The notes under the pieces are model-generated. The model was not told the origin of the DNA. It worked only from the letters and a program-made list of their open reading frames with translations, and made no database searches. This document shows positions 9,167 to 18,942 of a stretch of 62,369 nucleotides of DNA, piece by piece. The DNA is from an uncultured Rhodospirillaceae bacterium (GTDB lineage Bacteria; Pseudomonadota; Alphaproteobacteria; Rhodospirillales; Magnetospirillaceae): contig CAJANN010000362.1 of NCBI GenBank assembly GCA_903941095.1, positions 1-62,369 of the forward strand. The letters run 5' to 3'. Positions within the stretch are counted from its first letter, which is position 1; each line of letters opens with the position of its first letter. Made by a program: the position numbers and the translations under genes.

Positions 9167-10629
9167 CAGCGGCTCATCTTGCGGATGGTGTTGGTGGTGC
9201 TTTGGCCGTCCACCAGATTGGCCAGCACCACCTTGCCGCCCCAGCCCGCCACCTCGGCGGCGCCGACGACGGTGTCGACGGTATAGTCGGCCCCCTTGAC
9301 CAGGATGTCGGGCTTCAGCCGGCAGATCAGATCCAGCGGCGTATCCTCGCCGAAGATCACCACCAGATCGACGGTGGACAGCGAGGCCAGCACGGTGCCG
9401 CGCGCCGCTTCCGACTGCACCGGCCGGGTCGGCCCCTTCAGGCGGGCGACCGAGGCGTCGGAATTCAGTCCCACCACCAGCCGGTCGCAGGCGGCGCGGG
9501 CCTGGGCCAGCAGCGAGACATGGCCCGGATGCAACAGGTCGAAACAGCCGTTGGTGAAGCCGACCTTGATGCCCTTGCGGCGCCAGCGGTCGACGGCTTC
9601 GGCCGCCGCCTCCCAGCTCAGGACCTTGGCCTCGCCGGCGGCAAGCTCGTCATGATGCAGGGCGCCGACCACCTCGTCGGCATAGGCCACGGCGGTGCCG
9701 ACCTTGGCGACGACGATGCCGGCGGCGACATTGGCCAGTCTGGCGCCCTCCAGCAGCGACGCCCCCGAGGCCAGGGCCGCCGCCAGGGTGGCGACCACGG
9801 TGTCGCCGGCGCCCGAAACGTCGAACACCTCCTGCGCCTGGGCCGGCAGGTGGTGGACGGCGCCGTCGGCGCAGACCAGGCTCATGCCGTCCTGGCTGCG
9901 GGTGGCCAGCACGGCTTCGACCGCGCAGCTTTCGATCAGGGCGCGGGCAGCGGCGACGATGGCTTCGTCGCTGTCGACGGCCATGCCGGTCGCCTCGTGC
10001 AGTTCCTTGCGGTTGGGGGTCAGCAGGGTGGCGCCGCGATACTTGGTGTAGTCGGCCCCCTTGGGATCGACGATCACCGGCTTGCCGGCAGCCCTGGCCA
10101 TTTCGATCAGTTCGGCCGCCGCCGGGGCCGCCAGAACCCCCTTGCCGTAATCCGACAGCACCACGCAGGCGGCGTCGGCGATGCGCCGCTGCGCCCGGCC
10201 GCGCAACTGGCTGCGGCTGGCGGCGGCAAGCGGCGTCCGGGTTTCGCGGTCGGCCCGCAGCAATTGCTGGTTCGAGGCGAAGAAGCGGGTCTTGATGGTG
10301 GTCTGCCGCCCGGTTTCGACCACCAGACAGGGGTCGACCTCGGCATGCTCGCCCAGCAGCCGGCCGACCTCGCGTCCGGCGTCGTCGTCGCCGACCACCG
10401 CGATGAACACCGGCTTGGCCCCCAGCGCCACCAGATTGCGCACCACATTGCCGGCCCCGCCCAGCATGGCGCTTTCCCGCTCGATGCACACCACCGGAAT
10501 CGGCGCCTCGGGCGAGATGCGGTCGGCGCTGCCATAGACGAAGCGGTCCAGCATGGCATCGCCGATACACAGCACCTCGGTGCCGCGAATGGCTTCCAAC
10601 CGTTCCACCAATGCCGAGAGTTCCGTCAT
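9166..10629 (-). CDS. hldE: bifunctional heptose-7-phosphate kinase / heptose-1-phosphate adenylyltransferase
   Basis: PfkB-family N-domain ([22 protein letters not shown]) plus nucleotidyltransferase C-domain ([34 protein letters not shown]). Confidence 0.94.
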   Translation of the reverse strand: MTELSALVERLEAIRGTEVLCIGDAMLDRFVYGSADRISPEAPIPVVCIERESAMLGGAGNVVRNLVALGAKPVFIAVVGDDDAGREVGRLLGEHAEVDPCLVVETGRQTTIKTRFFASNQQLLRADRETRTPLAAASRSQLRGRAQRRIADAACVVLSDYGKGVLAAPAAAELIEMARAAGKPVIVDPKGADYTKYRGATLLTPNRKELHEATGMAVDSDEAIVAAARALIESCAVEAVLATRSQDGMSLVCADGAVHHLPAQAQEVFDVSGAGDTVVATLAAALASGASLLEGARLANVAAGIVVAKVGTAVAYADEVVGALHHDELAAGEAKVLSWEAAAEAVDRWRRKGIKVGFTNGCFDLLHPGHVSLLAQARAACDRLVVGLNSDASVARLKGPTRPVQSEAARGTVLASLSTVDLVVIFGEDTPLDLICRLKPDILVKGADYTVDTVVGAAEVAGWGGKVVLANLVDGQSTTNTIRKMSR

Positions 10630-10698
10630 GCCCGTCACCCGAAAGATCCTTTGCACGGGTCAGCTAACCCAAGCCCCGCCGGGTTGCAAGACAAATGG

Positions 10699-11448
10699 TC
10701 AGCTGGACAGGAAGTGCCGCCGGTCGCCGTCCAGAACCAGGGCGGTCAGAAGGCCGCTCTGATAGGCCCCGGTGTCGATGCCGATGCGGTTGGCCCGGAT
10801 TTCCGGAGCCGGACATTGCGAGTGGCCATGCACCACCACCCAGGGATGGCATGTGGGATCCAGCAGGAAATCGTCGCGGATCCACAGCATGTCGGCGGGG
10901 GATTGCTGGTCCAGGGCGATGCCGGGGCGGATTCCGGCATGGACGAACAGATAGTCGCCGGCCCGGTGCCACAGGGGCAGGCGCGACAGGAACCGCAGAT
11001 GGCTGCGCGGCAGGGACCGCGTCAGCGCCAGCTGCAGGGCGGCGATGTCGCCGCTGTGCGTCTCGGGCAGGGCGCCGGCATAGGACTGCACCGTCTCGAC
11101 GCCGCCATTGGCGCACCAGGCCCGGCCGGCCGTCAGGTCGTCCAGGAAGCGCAACAGATAGTCTTCATGGTTGCCGCGCAGGCAGATCCACTCCGCCGCC
11201 GCCAGGCTGCCCCCGGCCGGCGGGCCGGCCTGCAGCCGTTCGACCACCTGCCGCGATTGCGGGCCGCGATCGACGTAATCGCCCAGAAACACCAGCGTCG
11301 GCCGGCAGTGCGGATGACGGGCGGCATCGTCGGCGATCCGGTCCAGCAGCCGGGACAGCAAATCGGCGCGGCCGTGGATGTCGCCGACGGCATAAAGGCG
11401 CTCGCCTGCCGGGACGCTGGGAAATCGGGATGCGGGGTCGGACCGCAT
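10699..11448 (-). CDS. metallophosphoesterase (Ser/Thr phosphatase / diadenosine tetraphosphatase-like)
   Basis: YAVGDIHGRADLL, FLGDYVDRGPQS, LRGNHEDYLL motifs. Confidence 0.88.
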   Translation of the reverse strand: MRSDPASRFPSVPAGERLYAVGDIHGRADLLSRLLDRIADDAARHPHCRPTLVFLGDYVDRGPQSRQVVERLQAGPPAGGSLAAAEWICLRGNHEDYLLRFLDDLTAGRAWCANGGVETVQSYAGALPETHSGDIAALQLALTRSLPRSHLRFLSRLPLWHRAGDYLFVHAGIRPGIALDQQSPADMLWIRDDFLLDPTCHPWVVVHGHSQCPAPEIRANRIGIDTGAYQSGLLTALVLDGDRRHFLSS

Positions 11449-11565
11449 TTCGTTCTAGGCTCACCTTGCCGGGCGTTGTATTTTAGTCACCGGGAAGAAC
11501 ATTGCCCGTTTCCGCGAGCCAGGACAATCTTTCGCGAAAATGGACGCCGCCAGGATGGGATCAAG

Positions 11566-12897
11566 ATGAACGCGACGGCGTTCGGGGGAAAGCCGCAGGA
11601 GATCGTCACGTCGGAGAGCCTGCTCTTCGACGCCGCCGAACGTGTCGGCCGCATCCGCGAAGGCCGTCAGGCCCTGCACCTGCACCTGTCCCAACTGCTG
11701 CCGCAGAACCGCGAAGACGCCAGAATCCGCATCGCATTCCGCATGTTCGAATCGATGGTCGACATGTTCCGCGGCCAGATGTTCCTGCTGACCAACAACG
11801 ACATCGTGCTGATCTGCAAGGATGCCCGGCTGGCCGACCTGGACGCCATCGTCTACAAGCTGCGCGCCCTGTTCTCGAAAGACCCGCTGACCTATTCCGA
11901 AGGGGATGACGGCGTCGACCGCTTCGTCACCTTCTATGACCTGGAAATGGAATACGACACCTTCTTCGCGGTCTGCGCCGATCTGGTGGCGCAGTCCAAG
12001 AAGCGGGTGGCCGACGCCCGCACCGCCCCCCAGGTGGTGCCGCTGGATTCCCGCAATCTGGCCCGCGTCCTGGAACGCATCAGCGGCACCGACATCGGCG
12101 GCGTGGTCCGCCGCCAGCCCTGCATCCGCTTCGTCGACAAAACCCATGCCGAGGTCGCCTTCCAGGAATTCTACATGTCCATCGGCGACCTGCAGAAGAT
12201 CCTGGCCCCCGACGTCAACATCCTGGCCAATCGCTGGCTGTTCCAGCATCTGTCCCAGGTGCTGGACCTGCGGGTCCTGTCGGTGCTGCAAGACGGCGGA
12301 TTCCGCAAGCTGCCGACCGCCTTTTCGGTCAACCTGAACGTCGCCACCGTCGAAACCCCGGTGTTCCAGCAGTTCGAGGCGGCGGTGCGCGGCAAGGCCG
12401 GCATCCTGGTGGAATTCCAGCTGGTCGACATCTTCAACAACCTGGACACCTTCTTCCGCGTCCGCGACCGCCTGCGCCGCAACGGCCACAAGACGGTCCT
12501 GGACGGCATGAGCCCCATCACCCTGCAGTTCATCGACGCGGAATTGTATGAAGTCGACTTCGTCAAGGTGGCCTGGACGGCGGACATGGCCGACGACGTG
12601 GTGACCGCCGACGTGCTGAATTCGCTGCGGCCGGTGGGCTTCGACCACGTCATCTTGTCGCGGTGCGACACCGAGGCCTCGATCGAATGGGGGCTGCACC
12701 AGGGGTTCCGCCACTTCCAGGGGCGGTTTCTGGACACAATGGTGGCCGCCATCACGATGGCCCAGTGCGACAAGGCCAGCGCCTGCACCGTGCAGCAATG
12801 CAACAGCCGCCATGCGGTGATTTCCGGGCGGCCGCGGGCCGAGTGCGGAAACAACGACATGCTGGACCTGTTCCCGCCGCTGCGGACCGCCAGGTAG
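11566..12897 (+). CDS. degenerate EAL-like domain protein with Cys-rich C-terminal tail
   Basis: FSVNLNVATVETPVFQQFE...ILVEFQLVDIFNNLDTFF..RRNGHKTVLDGMSPITLQFIDAELYEVDFVKVAW; EAL catalytic motifs absent; real start ATG at 11566. Confidence 0.65.
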   Translation: MNATAFGGKPQEIVTSESLLFDAAERVGRIREGRQALHLHLSQLLPQNREDARIRIAFRMFESMVDMFRGQMFLLTNNDIVLICKDARLADLDAIVYKLRALFSKDPLTYSEGDDGVDRFVTFYDLEMEYDTFFAVCADLVAQSKKRVADARTAPQVVPLDSRNLARVLERISGTDIGGVVRRQPCIRFVDKTHAEVAFQEFYMSIGDLQKILAPDVNILANRWLFQHLSQVLDLRVLSVLQDGGFRKLPTAFSVNLNVATVETPVFQQFEAAVRGKAGILVEFQLVDIFNNLDTFFRVRDRLRRNGHKTVLDGMSPITLQFIDAELYEVDFVKVAWTADMADDVVTADVLNSLRPVGFDHVILSRCDTEASIEWGLHQGFRHFQGRFLDTMVAAITMAQCDKASACTVQQCNSRHAVISGRPRAECGNNDMLDLFPPLRTAR

Positions 12898-12899
12898 GA

Positions 12900-14162
12900 A
12901 TGCAGCCGATGCAGGGAACGCCCCCGGTCGCCCACACCCGCCCCGCCAGCCAGGAAAGCCTGCTGCTGGATTACCTGAGCCGGCTGGAACGCCACCGCGC
13001 CGACCGCCGCGCCGCCTATCTGCGCCTGTCGGCGCTGCAGACCCACAACCGGCGCGAACAGCATGTCCGCATGACCGTGGGGGCCTTCGACGATCTGGTC
13101 AAGATGCTGCAGGCCCAGGCTTTTTCCATGTCCAACGGCGACTTGATGGTGATCTACAAGTCGCAGGCCCAGGACGAGGTCGAGGCGGCCATCGTCAAGC
13201 TGCGCTTCCTGTTCTCGGACGACCCGCTGATCGCCAACGAGAATGTCGGCTCCGGCGGCGCGTTCTGCGCGTGGTACGACCTGGCCCGCGAATACGACGA
13301 TCTGGTGGCCTTCGCCCAGAACGCCCTGGCCGAGGAGCAGGCCAAGCGCCGCACCGAACAGGAAGTCGCCGGCCGTCAGGCCCGCTTCGCCGAGCGCCCC
13401 AAGGGCTCGCCCTTCACGCCGGAGCTGCTGGTCCGGGTCGAGGCCGCGCTGGGTCAGGCCGACCTGGCCAATCTGGTCCGCCGTCAGGCCATCTGCGCCG
13501 TGGTCGGCAACGCCACCCCGCAGCCGGTCTTCCACGAACTGTTCATCTCGATCGCCGACCTGCGGCAGACCCTGATGCCCAACGTCAACATGAATTCCAG
13601 CCCGTGGCTGTTCCAGCAATTGACCGAAACCCTGGACCGCCGGGTGCTGTCGCTGCTGAACAAGCACGACGACCGCACGCTGGAAGGCGACATCTCGATC
13701 AACCTGAACGTCTCGACCCTGCTGTCGCCGGAATTCCTGGTGTTCGACGACAACATCAAGGCCGGCATGCGCGGCACCATCGTGCTGGAACTGCAGAAGG
13801 TCGACATCATGGCCGACCTGGGGGCGTACCTGTTCGCCCGCGACTTCGCCCACGACCGCGGCTATCGCATCTGCATCGACGGGCTGACCTATTCGACCCT
13901 GCCGTTCGTCGACCGCGAGCGGCTGGGGGCCGACCTGATCAAGCTGATCTGGGACCCGTCCCTGACGGAAGAGCGCGACAAGAAGACCGCCGCCCTGCGC
14001 CGCATCGGCGCCACCCGCATCATCCTGGCCCGGTGCGACACGCCATCGGCCATCGAGTACGGCCATTCGGTCGGCATCACCCTGTTCCAGGGCCGCCACA
14101 TCGAACAGACCCTGATGAACGACATGCGCCGCAAGGGCATCGGCAGGGCGCGCGGGCGGTAA
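12900..14162 (+). CDS. degenerate EAL-like domain protein, paralogue of the preceding CDS
   Basis: ISINLNVSTLLSPEFLVFD...IVLELQKVDIMADLGAYLFARDFAHDRGYRICIDGLTYSTLPFVDRERLGADLIKLIWDPS; co-linear with 11566-12897. Confidence 0.65.
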   Translation: MQPMQGTPPVAHTRPASQESLLLDYLSRLERHRADRRAAYLRLSALQTHNRREQHVRMTVGAFDDLVKMLQAQAFSMSNGDLMVIYKSQAQDEVEAAIVKLRFLFSDDPLIANENVGSGGAFCAWYDLAREYDDLVAFAQNALAEEQAKRRTEQEVAGRQARFAERPKGSPFTPELLVRVEAALGQADLANLVRRQAICAVVGNATPQPVFHELFISIADLRQTLMPNVNMNSSPWLFQQLTETLDRRVLSLLNKHDDRTLEGDISINLNVSTLLSPEFLVFDDNIKAGMRGTIVLELQKVDIMADLGAYLFARDFAHDRGYRICIDGLTYSTLPFVDRERLGADLIKLIWDPSLTEERDKKTAALRRIGATRIILARCDTPSAIEYGHSVGITLFQGRHIEQTLMNDMRRKGIGRARGR

Positions 14163-14163
14163 C

Positions 14164-14544
14164 TCAGCCGCCGCCGCCGCAGGTGCCGCAGCAGACATCG
14201 CCTTCATAGGACAGCCGCACCACCAGATGGCGGCCGCCTTCGCGGGGCGGCAGGAACTGGACCAGGGCCGTGGCCACCCCGGCGGGCAGCGCCGCCCGCT
14301 CGCCGGTCATGCGCATCATGCGCGACACCCCGGGAACGAAATCGTCGGCGCCGTCGCAGACGGCGAAGGCCTGGGCCAGGAAGGGCGCGGCCTCGGATTC
14401 TGGCCACTGGGCCACCTGCGCGGCGTCGCCGCGCACCATCGCCACCACCGAAGCCTGGCCGTTTTCGACCCGCAAGGTGAGTTCCGAGGCGTGCGCCCCG
14501 GCGGCAAGCTGCAGCAGATCGGTAAAGGACGATGACGCGGACAT
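14164..14544 (-). CDS. hypothetical protein with C-terminal CCGTCGGGG; weak resemblance to N-domain of secretion/pilus ATPases
   Basis: FTDLLQLAAGAHASELTLRVENGQASVVAMVRGDA...GRHLVVRLSYEGDVCCGTCGGGG. Confidence 0.45.
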   Translation of the reverse strand: MSASSSFTDLLQLAAGAHASELTLRVENGQASVVAMVRGDAAQVAQWPESEAAPFLAQAFAVCDGADDFVPGVSRMMRMTGERAALPAGVATALVQFLPPREGGRHLVVRLSYEGDVCCGTCGGGG

Positions 14545-14599
14545 GGCGGCCTCCTGGATACGGACGGCTCCATCTGCCCGAATCATCCCGGCCCGGGCG

Positions 14600-14613
14600 T
14601 TGAGCTTGATCAA
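14600..14613. promoter_or_regulatory. FNR/CRP-family box TTGAG-CTTG-ATCAA
   Basis: 9/10 match to TTGATNNNNATCAA between divergent starts 14544(-) and 14642(+). Confidence 0.5.
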
Positions 14614-14641
14614 GCTGCCGGGTCGGGCCAATATCGGCGGA

Positions 14642-15394
14642 ATGGAAACGCCCGCCATTCTGGTCGACCACCTCGTCAAAGACTTCGGCCCCGTCCGGGC
14701 CGTCGACGACATCGCTTTCACCGTCGCCTCCGGATCGACCACCGCCATCCTGGGCGGCAACGGCGCCGGCAAGACCACCACCTTGTCGATGCTGCTGGGG
14801 CTGCTGCTGCCCACGTCAGGCACCATCCAGGTCCTGGGCGAGGACATGATCCGCCACCGCTACCGGGTGCTGCCCCGGCTGAATTTCTCCAGCCCCTATG
14901 TCGACCTGCCGCACCGGCTGACGGTGCGCGAGAACCTGACGGTCTACGGCCATCTGTACGGCATCGCCGCGCTGCCGGCCCGCATCGCGGAACTGACGGC
15001 CGACCTCGACCTGGGGGAATTCCTGGACAGGCCGTCGGGAAAACTGTCCGCCGGACAGAAGGCCCGGGTCGCCCTGGCCAAGGCCATGCTGAACCATCCC
15101 GACCTGCTGCTGCTGGACGAGCCGACCGCCTCGCTGGATCCCGACACCGCCGACTGGGTGCGCGGCTTCCTGACCCGCTACCAGCAGGCCCGGGGCGCCA
15201 CCATCCTGCTGGCCTCGCACAACATGACCGAGGTCGAACGGCTGTGCGATCAGGTCCTGGTCATGAAGGCCGGCCGCATCGTCGACCGCGGTTCGCCGGA
15301 GGATCTGATCGCCCGCTACGGCCGCGCCACCCTGGAAGACGTGTTCCTGGACATCGCCCGCAACCGCCGCCACACCGGCGAGGCGGCGCAATGA
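14642..15394 (+). CDS. ABC-2 type transporter ATP-binding protein
   Basis: GGNGAGKTTTLSMLLGLLLPTSG, LSAGQKARVALAKAMLNHPDLLLLDEPTASLDP. Confidence 0.92.
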   Translation: METPAILVDHLVKDFGPVRAVDDIAFTVASGSTTAILGGNGAGKTTTLSMLLGLLLPTSGTIQVLGEDMIRHRYRVLPRLNFSSPYVDLPHRLTVRENLTVYGHLYGIAALPARIAELTADLDLGEFLDRPSGKLSAGQKARVALAKAMLNHPDLLLLDEPTASLDPDTADWVRGFLTRYQQARGATILLASHNMTEVERLCDQVLVMKAGRIVDRGSPEDLIARYGRATLEDVFLDIARNRRHTGEAAQ

Positions 15395-16191
15395 CCGCCT
15401 TCTCTTTCCGCCGCGTCGGGGCCTTGCTGCTGCGCCATCTCTACATCATGCGCGGCTCGTGGCCCAGGCTGCTGGAAATGGCCTATTGGCCGGCGGTCAA
15501 CATGGTGGTGTGGGGCTTCACCAGCCAGTTCTTTTCCAGCCATTCCCAATGGGTGGCCCAGGCCGGCGGCATCCTGATCGGCGCGGTCCTGCTGTGGGAC
15601 GTGATGTTCCGCGGCAATCTGGGCGTGGCCCTGTCCTTCATGGAAGAAATGTGGTCGCGCAATCTGGGCCACCTGTCGGTCAGCCCGCTGCGCCCCGTCG
15701 AACTGGTGGCCGGACTGCTGGCCATGAGCCTGATCCGCACCCTGATCGGCGTGGTGCCGGCCATGCTGCTGGCGGTGCCGCTGTACCATTACTCCATCTT
15801 CGACCTGGGGCTGCCGCTGCTGGCCTTCTGGGTCAACCTGATGGTCACCGGCTGGGCCATCGGTCTGGCGGTGTCGGCGATGGTCCTGCGCTTCGGCCTG
15901 GGGGTGGAAAGCCTGGCCTGGGTGATGGTGTTCGCCGTCGCCCCCCTGGCCGGCATCTATTATCCCATCAGCGTCCTGCCCGGCTGGCTGCAGCCGCTGG
16001 CCTGGGCGCTGCCGCCGGCCCACGTCTTCGAGGGCATGCGCACCCTGATGCAGGGCGGCGGCTTCGACGGCATCCGCTTCGCCTGCGCCACCGGGCTGAA
16101 TGCCCTGTACGTGGCGGCGGCGGGGGGGCTGTTCCTGCACATCCACCACGTCGCCCGCCGTCGCGGATTGCTGCTGAATGTGGGAGAATAG
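15391..16191 (+). CDS. ABC-2 type transporter permease
   Basis: Six hydrophobic segments; ATGA overlap with the ATPase gene. Confidence 0.88.
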   Translation: MTAFSFRRVGALLLRHLYIMRGSWPRLLEMAYWPAVNMVVWGFTSQFFSSHSQWVAQAGGILIGAVLLWDVMFRGNLGVALSFMEEMWSRNLGHLSVSPLRPVELVAGLLAMSLIRTLIGVVPAMLLAVPLYHYSIFDLGLPLLAFWVNLMVTGWAIGLAVSAMVLRFGLGVESLAWVMVFAVAPLAGIYYPISVLPGWLQPLAWALPPAHVFEGMRTLMQGGGFDGIRFACATGLNALYVAAAGGLFLHIHHVARRRGLLLNVGE

Positions 16192-16194
16192 CCG

Positions 16195-16971
16195 ATGGAC
16201 GGCCTTTCCGGATTTCCCGGCATGTGGAGCGACGTCGTCGATCTGCGCGATTTCTACGACACCAGCCTGGGGCAGATGGCCTGCCGGCTGATCCGCCGGC
16301 AATTGCGCGAATTGTGGCCCGACGTCGCCGGCCAGCGGGTGCTGGGCCTGGGCTTCGCCACTCCCTATCTGCGGTCCTTCCTGGGCGAGGCCGAACGGGT
16401 GGCGGCGGTGATGCCGGCCAGCCAGGGGGTGCTGCCCTGGCCGCCCGAGGGACCGGGCATGACCCTGCTGGCCGACGAGACCGACCTGCCCTTCCCCGAC
16501 CGCTGCATGGACCGCATCCTGCTGGTGCACGCCCTGGAAGCGACCGAGCATGTGCGCGGCCTGATGCGGGAGATCTGGCGGGTCCTGGCCGATGGCGGCC
16601 GCCTGATCATCATCGCCCCCAACCGCCGCGGCATCTGGGCCAGGCTGGAAGTCACCCCCTTCGGCCAGGGCCGCCCTTACACCACCGGCCAGTTGGCCCG
16701 CCTGCTGCGCGACAACATGTTCACCCCCATCGCCCATTCCGGCGCCCTGATCCTGCCGCCGGTGTCGTCGCGGCTGGCGCTGCGCATGGCGCCGGCGGTC
16801 GAGCGGCTGGGCCGGCGCTGGTTCGAGGGATTGGCGGGGGTCAAGCTGATCGAGGCCAGCAAGCAGATCTACGCCGCCGGGACCTTGCGCGACGCCAGGG
16901 CGCGGCGGCGCGGCTATCTGCCGGTGGCCCAGGGATTCGGACGGTCGGGATTCGGACGGTCGGGAGACTGA
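16195..16971 (+). CDS. class I SAM-dependent methyltransferase
   Basis: RVLGLGFATPYLRSFL...LPFPDRCMDRILLVHALEATEHVRGLMREIWRVLADGGRLIIIAPNRRG. Confidence 0.82.
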   Translation: MDGLSGFPGMWSDVVDLRDFYDTSLGQMACRLIRRQLRELWPDVAGQRVLGLGFATPYLRSFLGEAERVAAVMPASQGVLPWPPEGPGMTLLADETDLPFPDRCMDRILLVHALEATEHVRGLMREIWRVLADGGRLIIIAPNRRGIWARLEVTPFGQGRPYTTGQLARLLRDNMFTPIAHSGALILPPVSSRLALRMAPAVERLGRRWFEGLAGVKLIEASKQIYAAGTLRDARARRRGYLPVAQGFGRSGFGRSGD

Positions 16972-16991
16972 CGGTCGGGAGACTGACCGGG
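16932..16991. repeat. four tandem 15-bp units spanning the methyltransferase stop codon
   Basis: gggattcggacggtc x2, gggagactgacggtc, gggagactgaccggg. Confidence 0.8.
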
Positions 16992-16996
16992 CCGGC

Positions 16997-17623
16997 CTAT
17001 TGCGGCCGGCTCAGCACGAACAGGCCCTGGTCGGCCAGCAGGTTGGCCACCCCCCCCTGGCCGTCGAACGGCAGGACGCCGCCGTCGCGGTCCAGGGCGA
17101 TGCCCTTTTCCACGGTGATCCCCAGGCTGCGGCACAGCATCAGGAAGTCGCGGATGGTGCAGAAATGGATGTTGGGGGTGTCGTACCATTCATAGGCCAG
17201 GGTATCGGTCACCGGCATGCGGCCGCCCAGCAGCAGCCCCATCCGCACCCGCCAATGGCCGAAATTGGGGAACGAGACGATGGCGCGCCGGCCGATGCGC
17301 AGCATGTTGGCCAGCACGTCGCGGGGCGCATAGGTCGCCTGCAGGGTCTGGCTGAGGATGACGGTGTCGAAGGCCCCGGTCGGATAATCCTTGAGGTCGG
17401 TGTCGGCGTCGCCCTGGATCACCGACAATCCCTGGCTGACGGCGGCGGAAACGCCGCTCATGGACAGTTCGATGCCGCGTCCGTCGACGTTCTTGTGCCG
17501 CCCCAGCCACGCCAGCAGCGTGCCTTCGCCGCAGCCGACGTCCAGAACCCGCGAGCCGGGCTCGACCATGTCGGCGATCAGCTTGAGATCGACGCGCAGG
17601 TTGCCGTTGGCGACCACCATCAT
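16997..17623 (-). CDS. metW: methionine biosynthesis protein MetW
   Basis: [15 protein letters not shown]...[36 protein letters not shown]...[10 protein letters not shown]. Confidence 0.93.
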   Translation of the reverse strand: MMVVANGNLRVDLKLIADMVEPGSRVLDVGCGEGTLLAWLGRHKNVDGRGIELSMSGVSAAVSQGLSVIQGDADTDLKDYPTGAFDTVILSQTLQATYAPRDVLANMLRIGRRAIVSFPNFGHWRVRMGLLLGGRMPVTDTLAYEWYDTPNIHFCTIRDFLMLCRSLGITVEKGIALDRDGGVLPFDGQGGVANLLADQGLFVLSRPQ

Positions 17624-18831
17624 CGGAAGGTCCCCCCCTTGCGCGGCAGACCGCGATGCTCGGCGGCCCCCTCCAGGAAGCCGGTCAGGGTGGCGTGGAA
17701 CTCGGGCTCGTCCAGCAGGAAGGCGTCGTGGCCCTTGTCCGACTGGACCTCGACGAAGCTGACATTGGCCGCCACCGCGTTCAGCGCATGCACCACGGCG
17801 CGGCTTTCCGGCGTCGGGAACAGCCAGTCCGACGAAAAGGACACCACGCAGAAACGGGTGCGGGTGTTCGCGAAGGCATTGGCCAGAACGCCGCCATGCT
17901 GGGCCGCCAGGTCGAAATAATCCATCGCCCGGGTGATGTAGAGGTACGAATTGGCGTCGAACCTGTCGACGAAGGTCGAACCCTGGTGACGCAGATAGCT
18001 TTCCACCTGGAAATCGGGGCCGAAGCCATAGGACACCGCGTCGCGGTCCTGCAGGTTGCGGCCGAACTTGCGGTGCAGCGCCGTCTCGGACAGATAGGTG
18101 ATGTGGGCCGCCATGCGCGCCACCGCCAGACCGCGGTGGGGCTTCAGCCCGTGCTGCAGATAGTTGCCCTCGCGCCAGTCGGGATCGGCGATGATGGCCT
18201 GGCGCCCGACCTCGTGGAAGGCGATGTTCTGGGCGGAATGGCGGGCCGCCGTGGCGATGGGAATGGCCGCGAACACCCGTTCGGGATAGCTGACGCACCA
18301 TTCCAGCACCTGCATGCCGCCCATCGAGCCGCCGACGACGCAGAACAGGTTGCCGATGCCCAGATGGTCCAGCAGACGGGCCTGGACCCGCACCATGTCG
18401 CCGATGGTGATGACCGGGAAGGTCTGCCCCCAGGGCTGGCCGGTGGCCGGATCGACATCCTTCGGCCCGGTGGTGCCCATGCAGCCGCCCAGGACGTTGG
18501 AGCAGATCAGGAAATAGCGGTCGGTGTCGAACACGTTGCCCGGCCCGACCAGATCGATCCACCAGCCGGGCTTGCCGGTGATGGGGTGCGGATCGGCGAC
18601 GTAATGGTCGCCGGTCAGGGCGTGACACAGCAAGATGGCGTTGGAGCGGTCGGCATTGAGCCGGCCATAGGTCTGGTAGGCCACCGTCACCGGCGACAGC
18701 CCGACCCCGCAATCCAGCAGGATCGGCCGATCCCGCCCCAGTTCGACCGTATGGCCGAGCGGGTCGTGGGACGGACAGGTCGCGGATGGCTCGAAGGCAC
18801 TCATGGACAGCGGGACGCCGGCTCTGGACAA
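17620..18831 (-). CDS. metX: homoserine O-acetyltransferase
   Basis: [13 protein letters not shown]...[14 protein letters not shown]...SDWLFPT; overlaps metW start (start may be 18804). Confidence 0.94.
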   Translation of the reverse strand: MSRAGVPLSMSAFEPSATCPSHDPLGHTVELGRDRPILLDCGVGLSPVTVAYQTYGRLNADRSNAILLCHALTGDHYVADPHPITGKPGWWIDLVGPGNVFDTDRYFLICSNVLGGCMGTTGPKDVDPATGQPWGQTFPVITIGDMVRVQARLLDHLGIGNLFCVVGGSMGGMQVLEWCVSYPERVFAAIPIATAARHSAQNIAFHEVGRQAIIADPDWREGNYLQHGLKPHRGLAVARMAAHITYLSETALHRKFGRNLQDRDAVSYGFGPDFQVESYLRHQGSTFVDRFDANSYLYITRAMDYFDLAAQHGGVLANAFANTRTRFCVVSFSSDWLFPTPESRAVVHALNAVAANVSFVEVQSDKGHDAFLLDEPEFHATLTGFLEGAAEHRGLPRKGGTFR

Positions 18832-18942
18832 AAGGTGACGATTAGCTATGGACGCAAGCGGTGACTGTCAATGTTTTCTTTGATTTCACGGGGGGGACGC
18901 ACTACACCTATCCGGCTTCGACCCCTGGTGCCATCCCGAGCC

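Noticed and set aside
9202-11565. N-terminal ~790 aa of the 1231-aa ORF
   Set aside because: Spurious upstream extension antisense to hldE and the phosphoesterase; the real CDS begins at ATG 11566.
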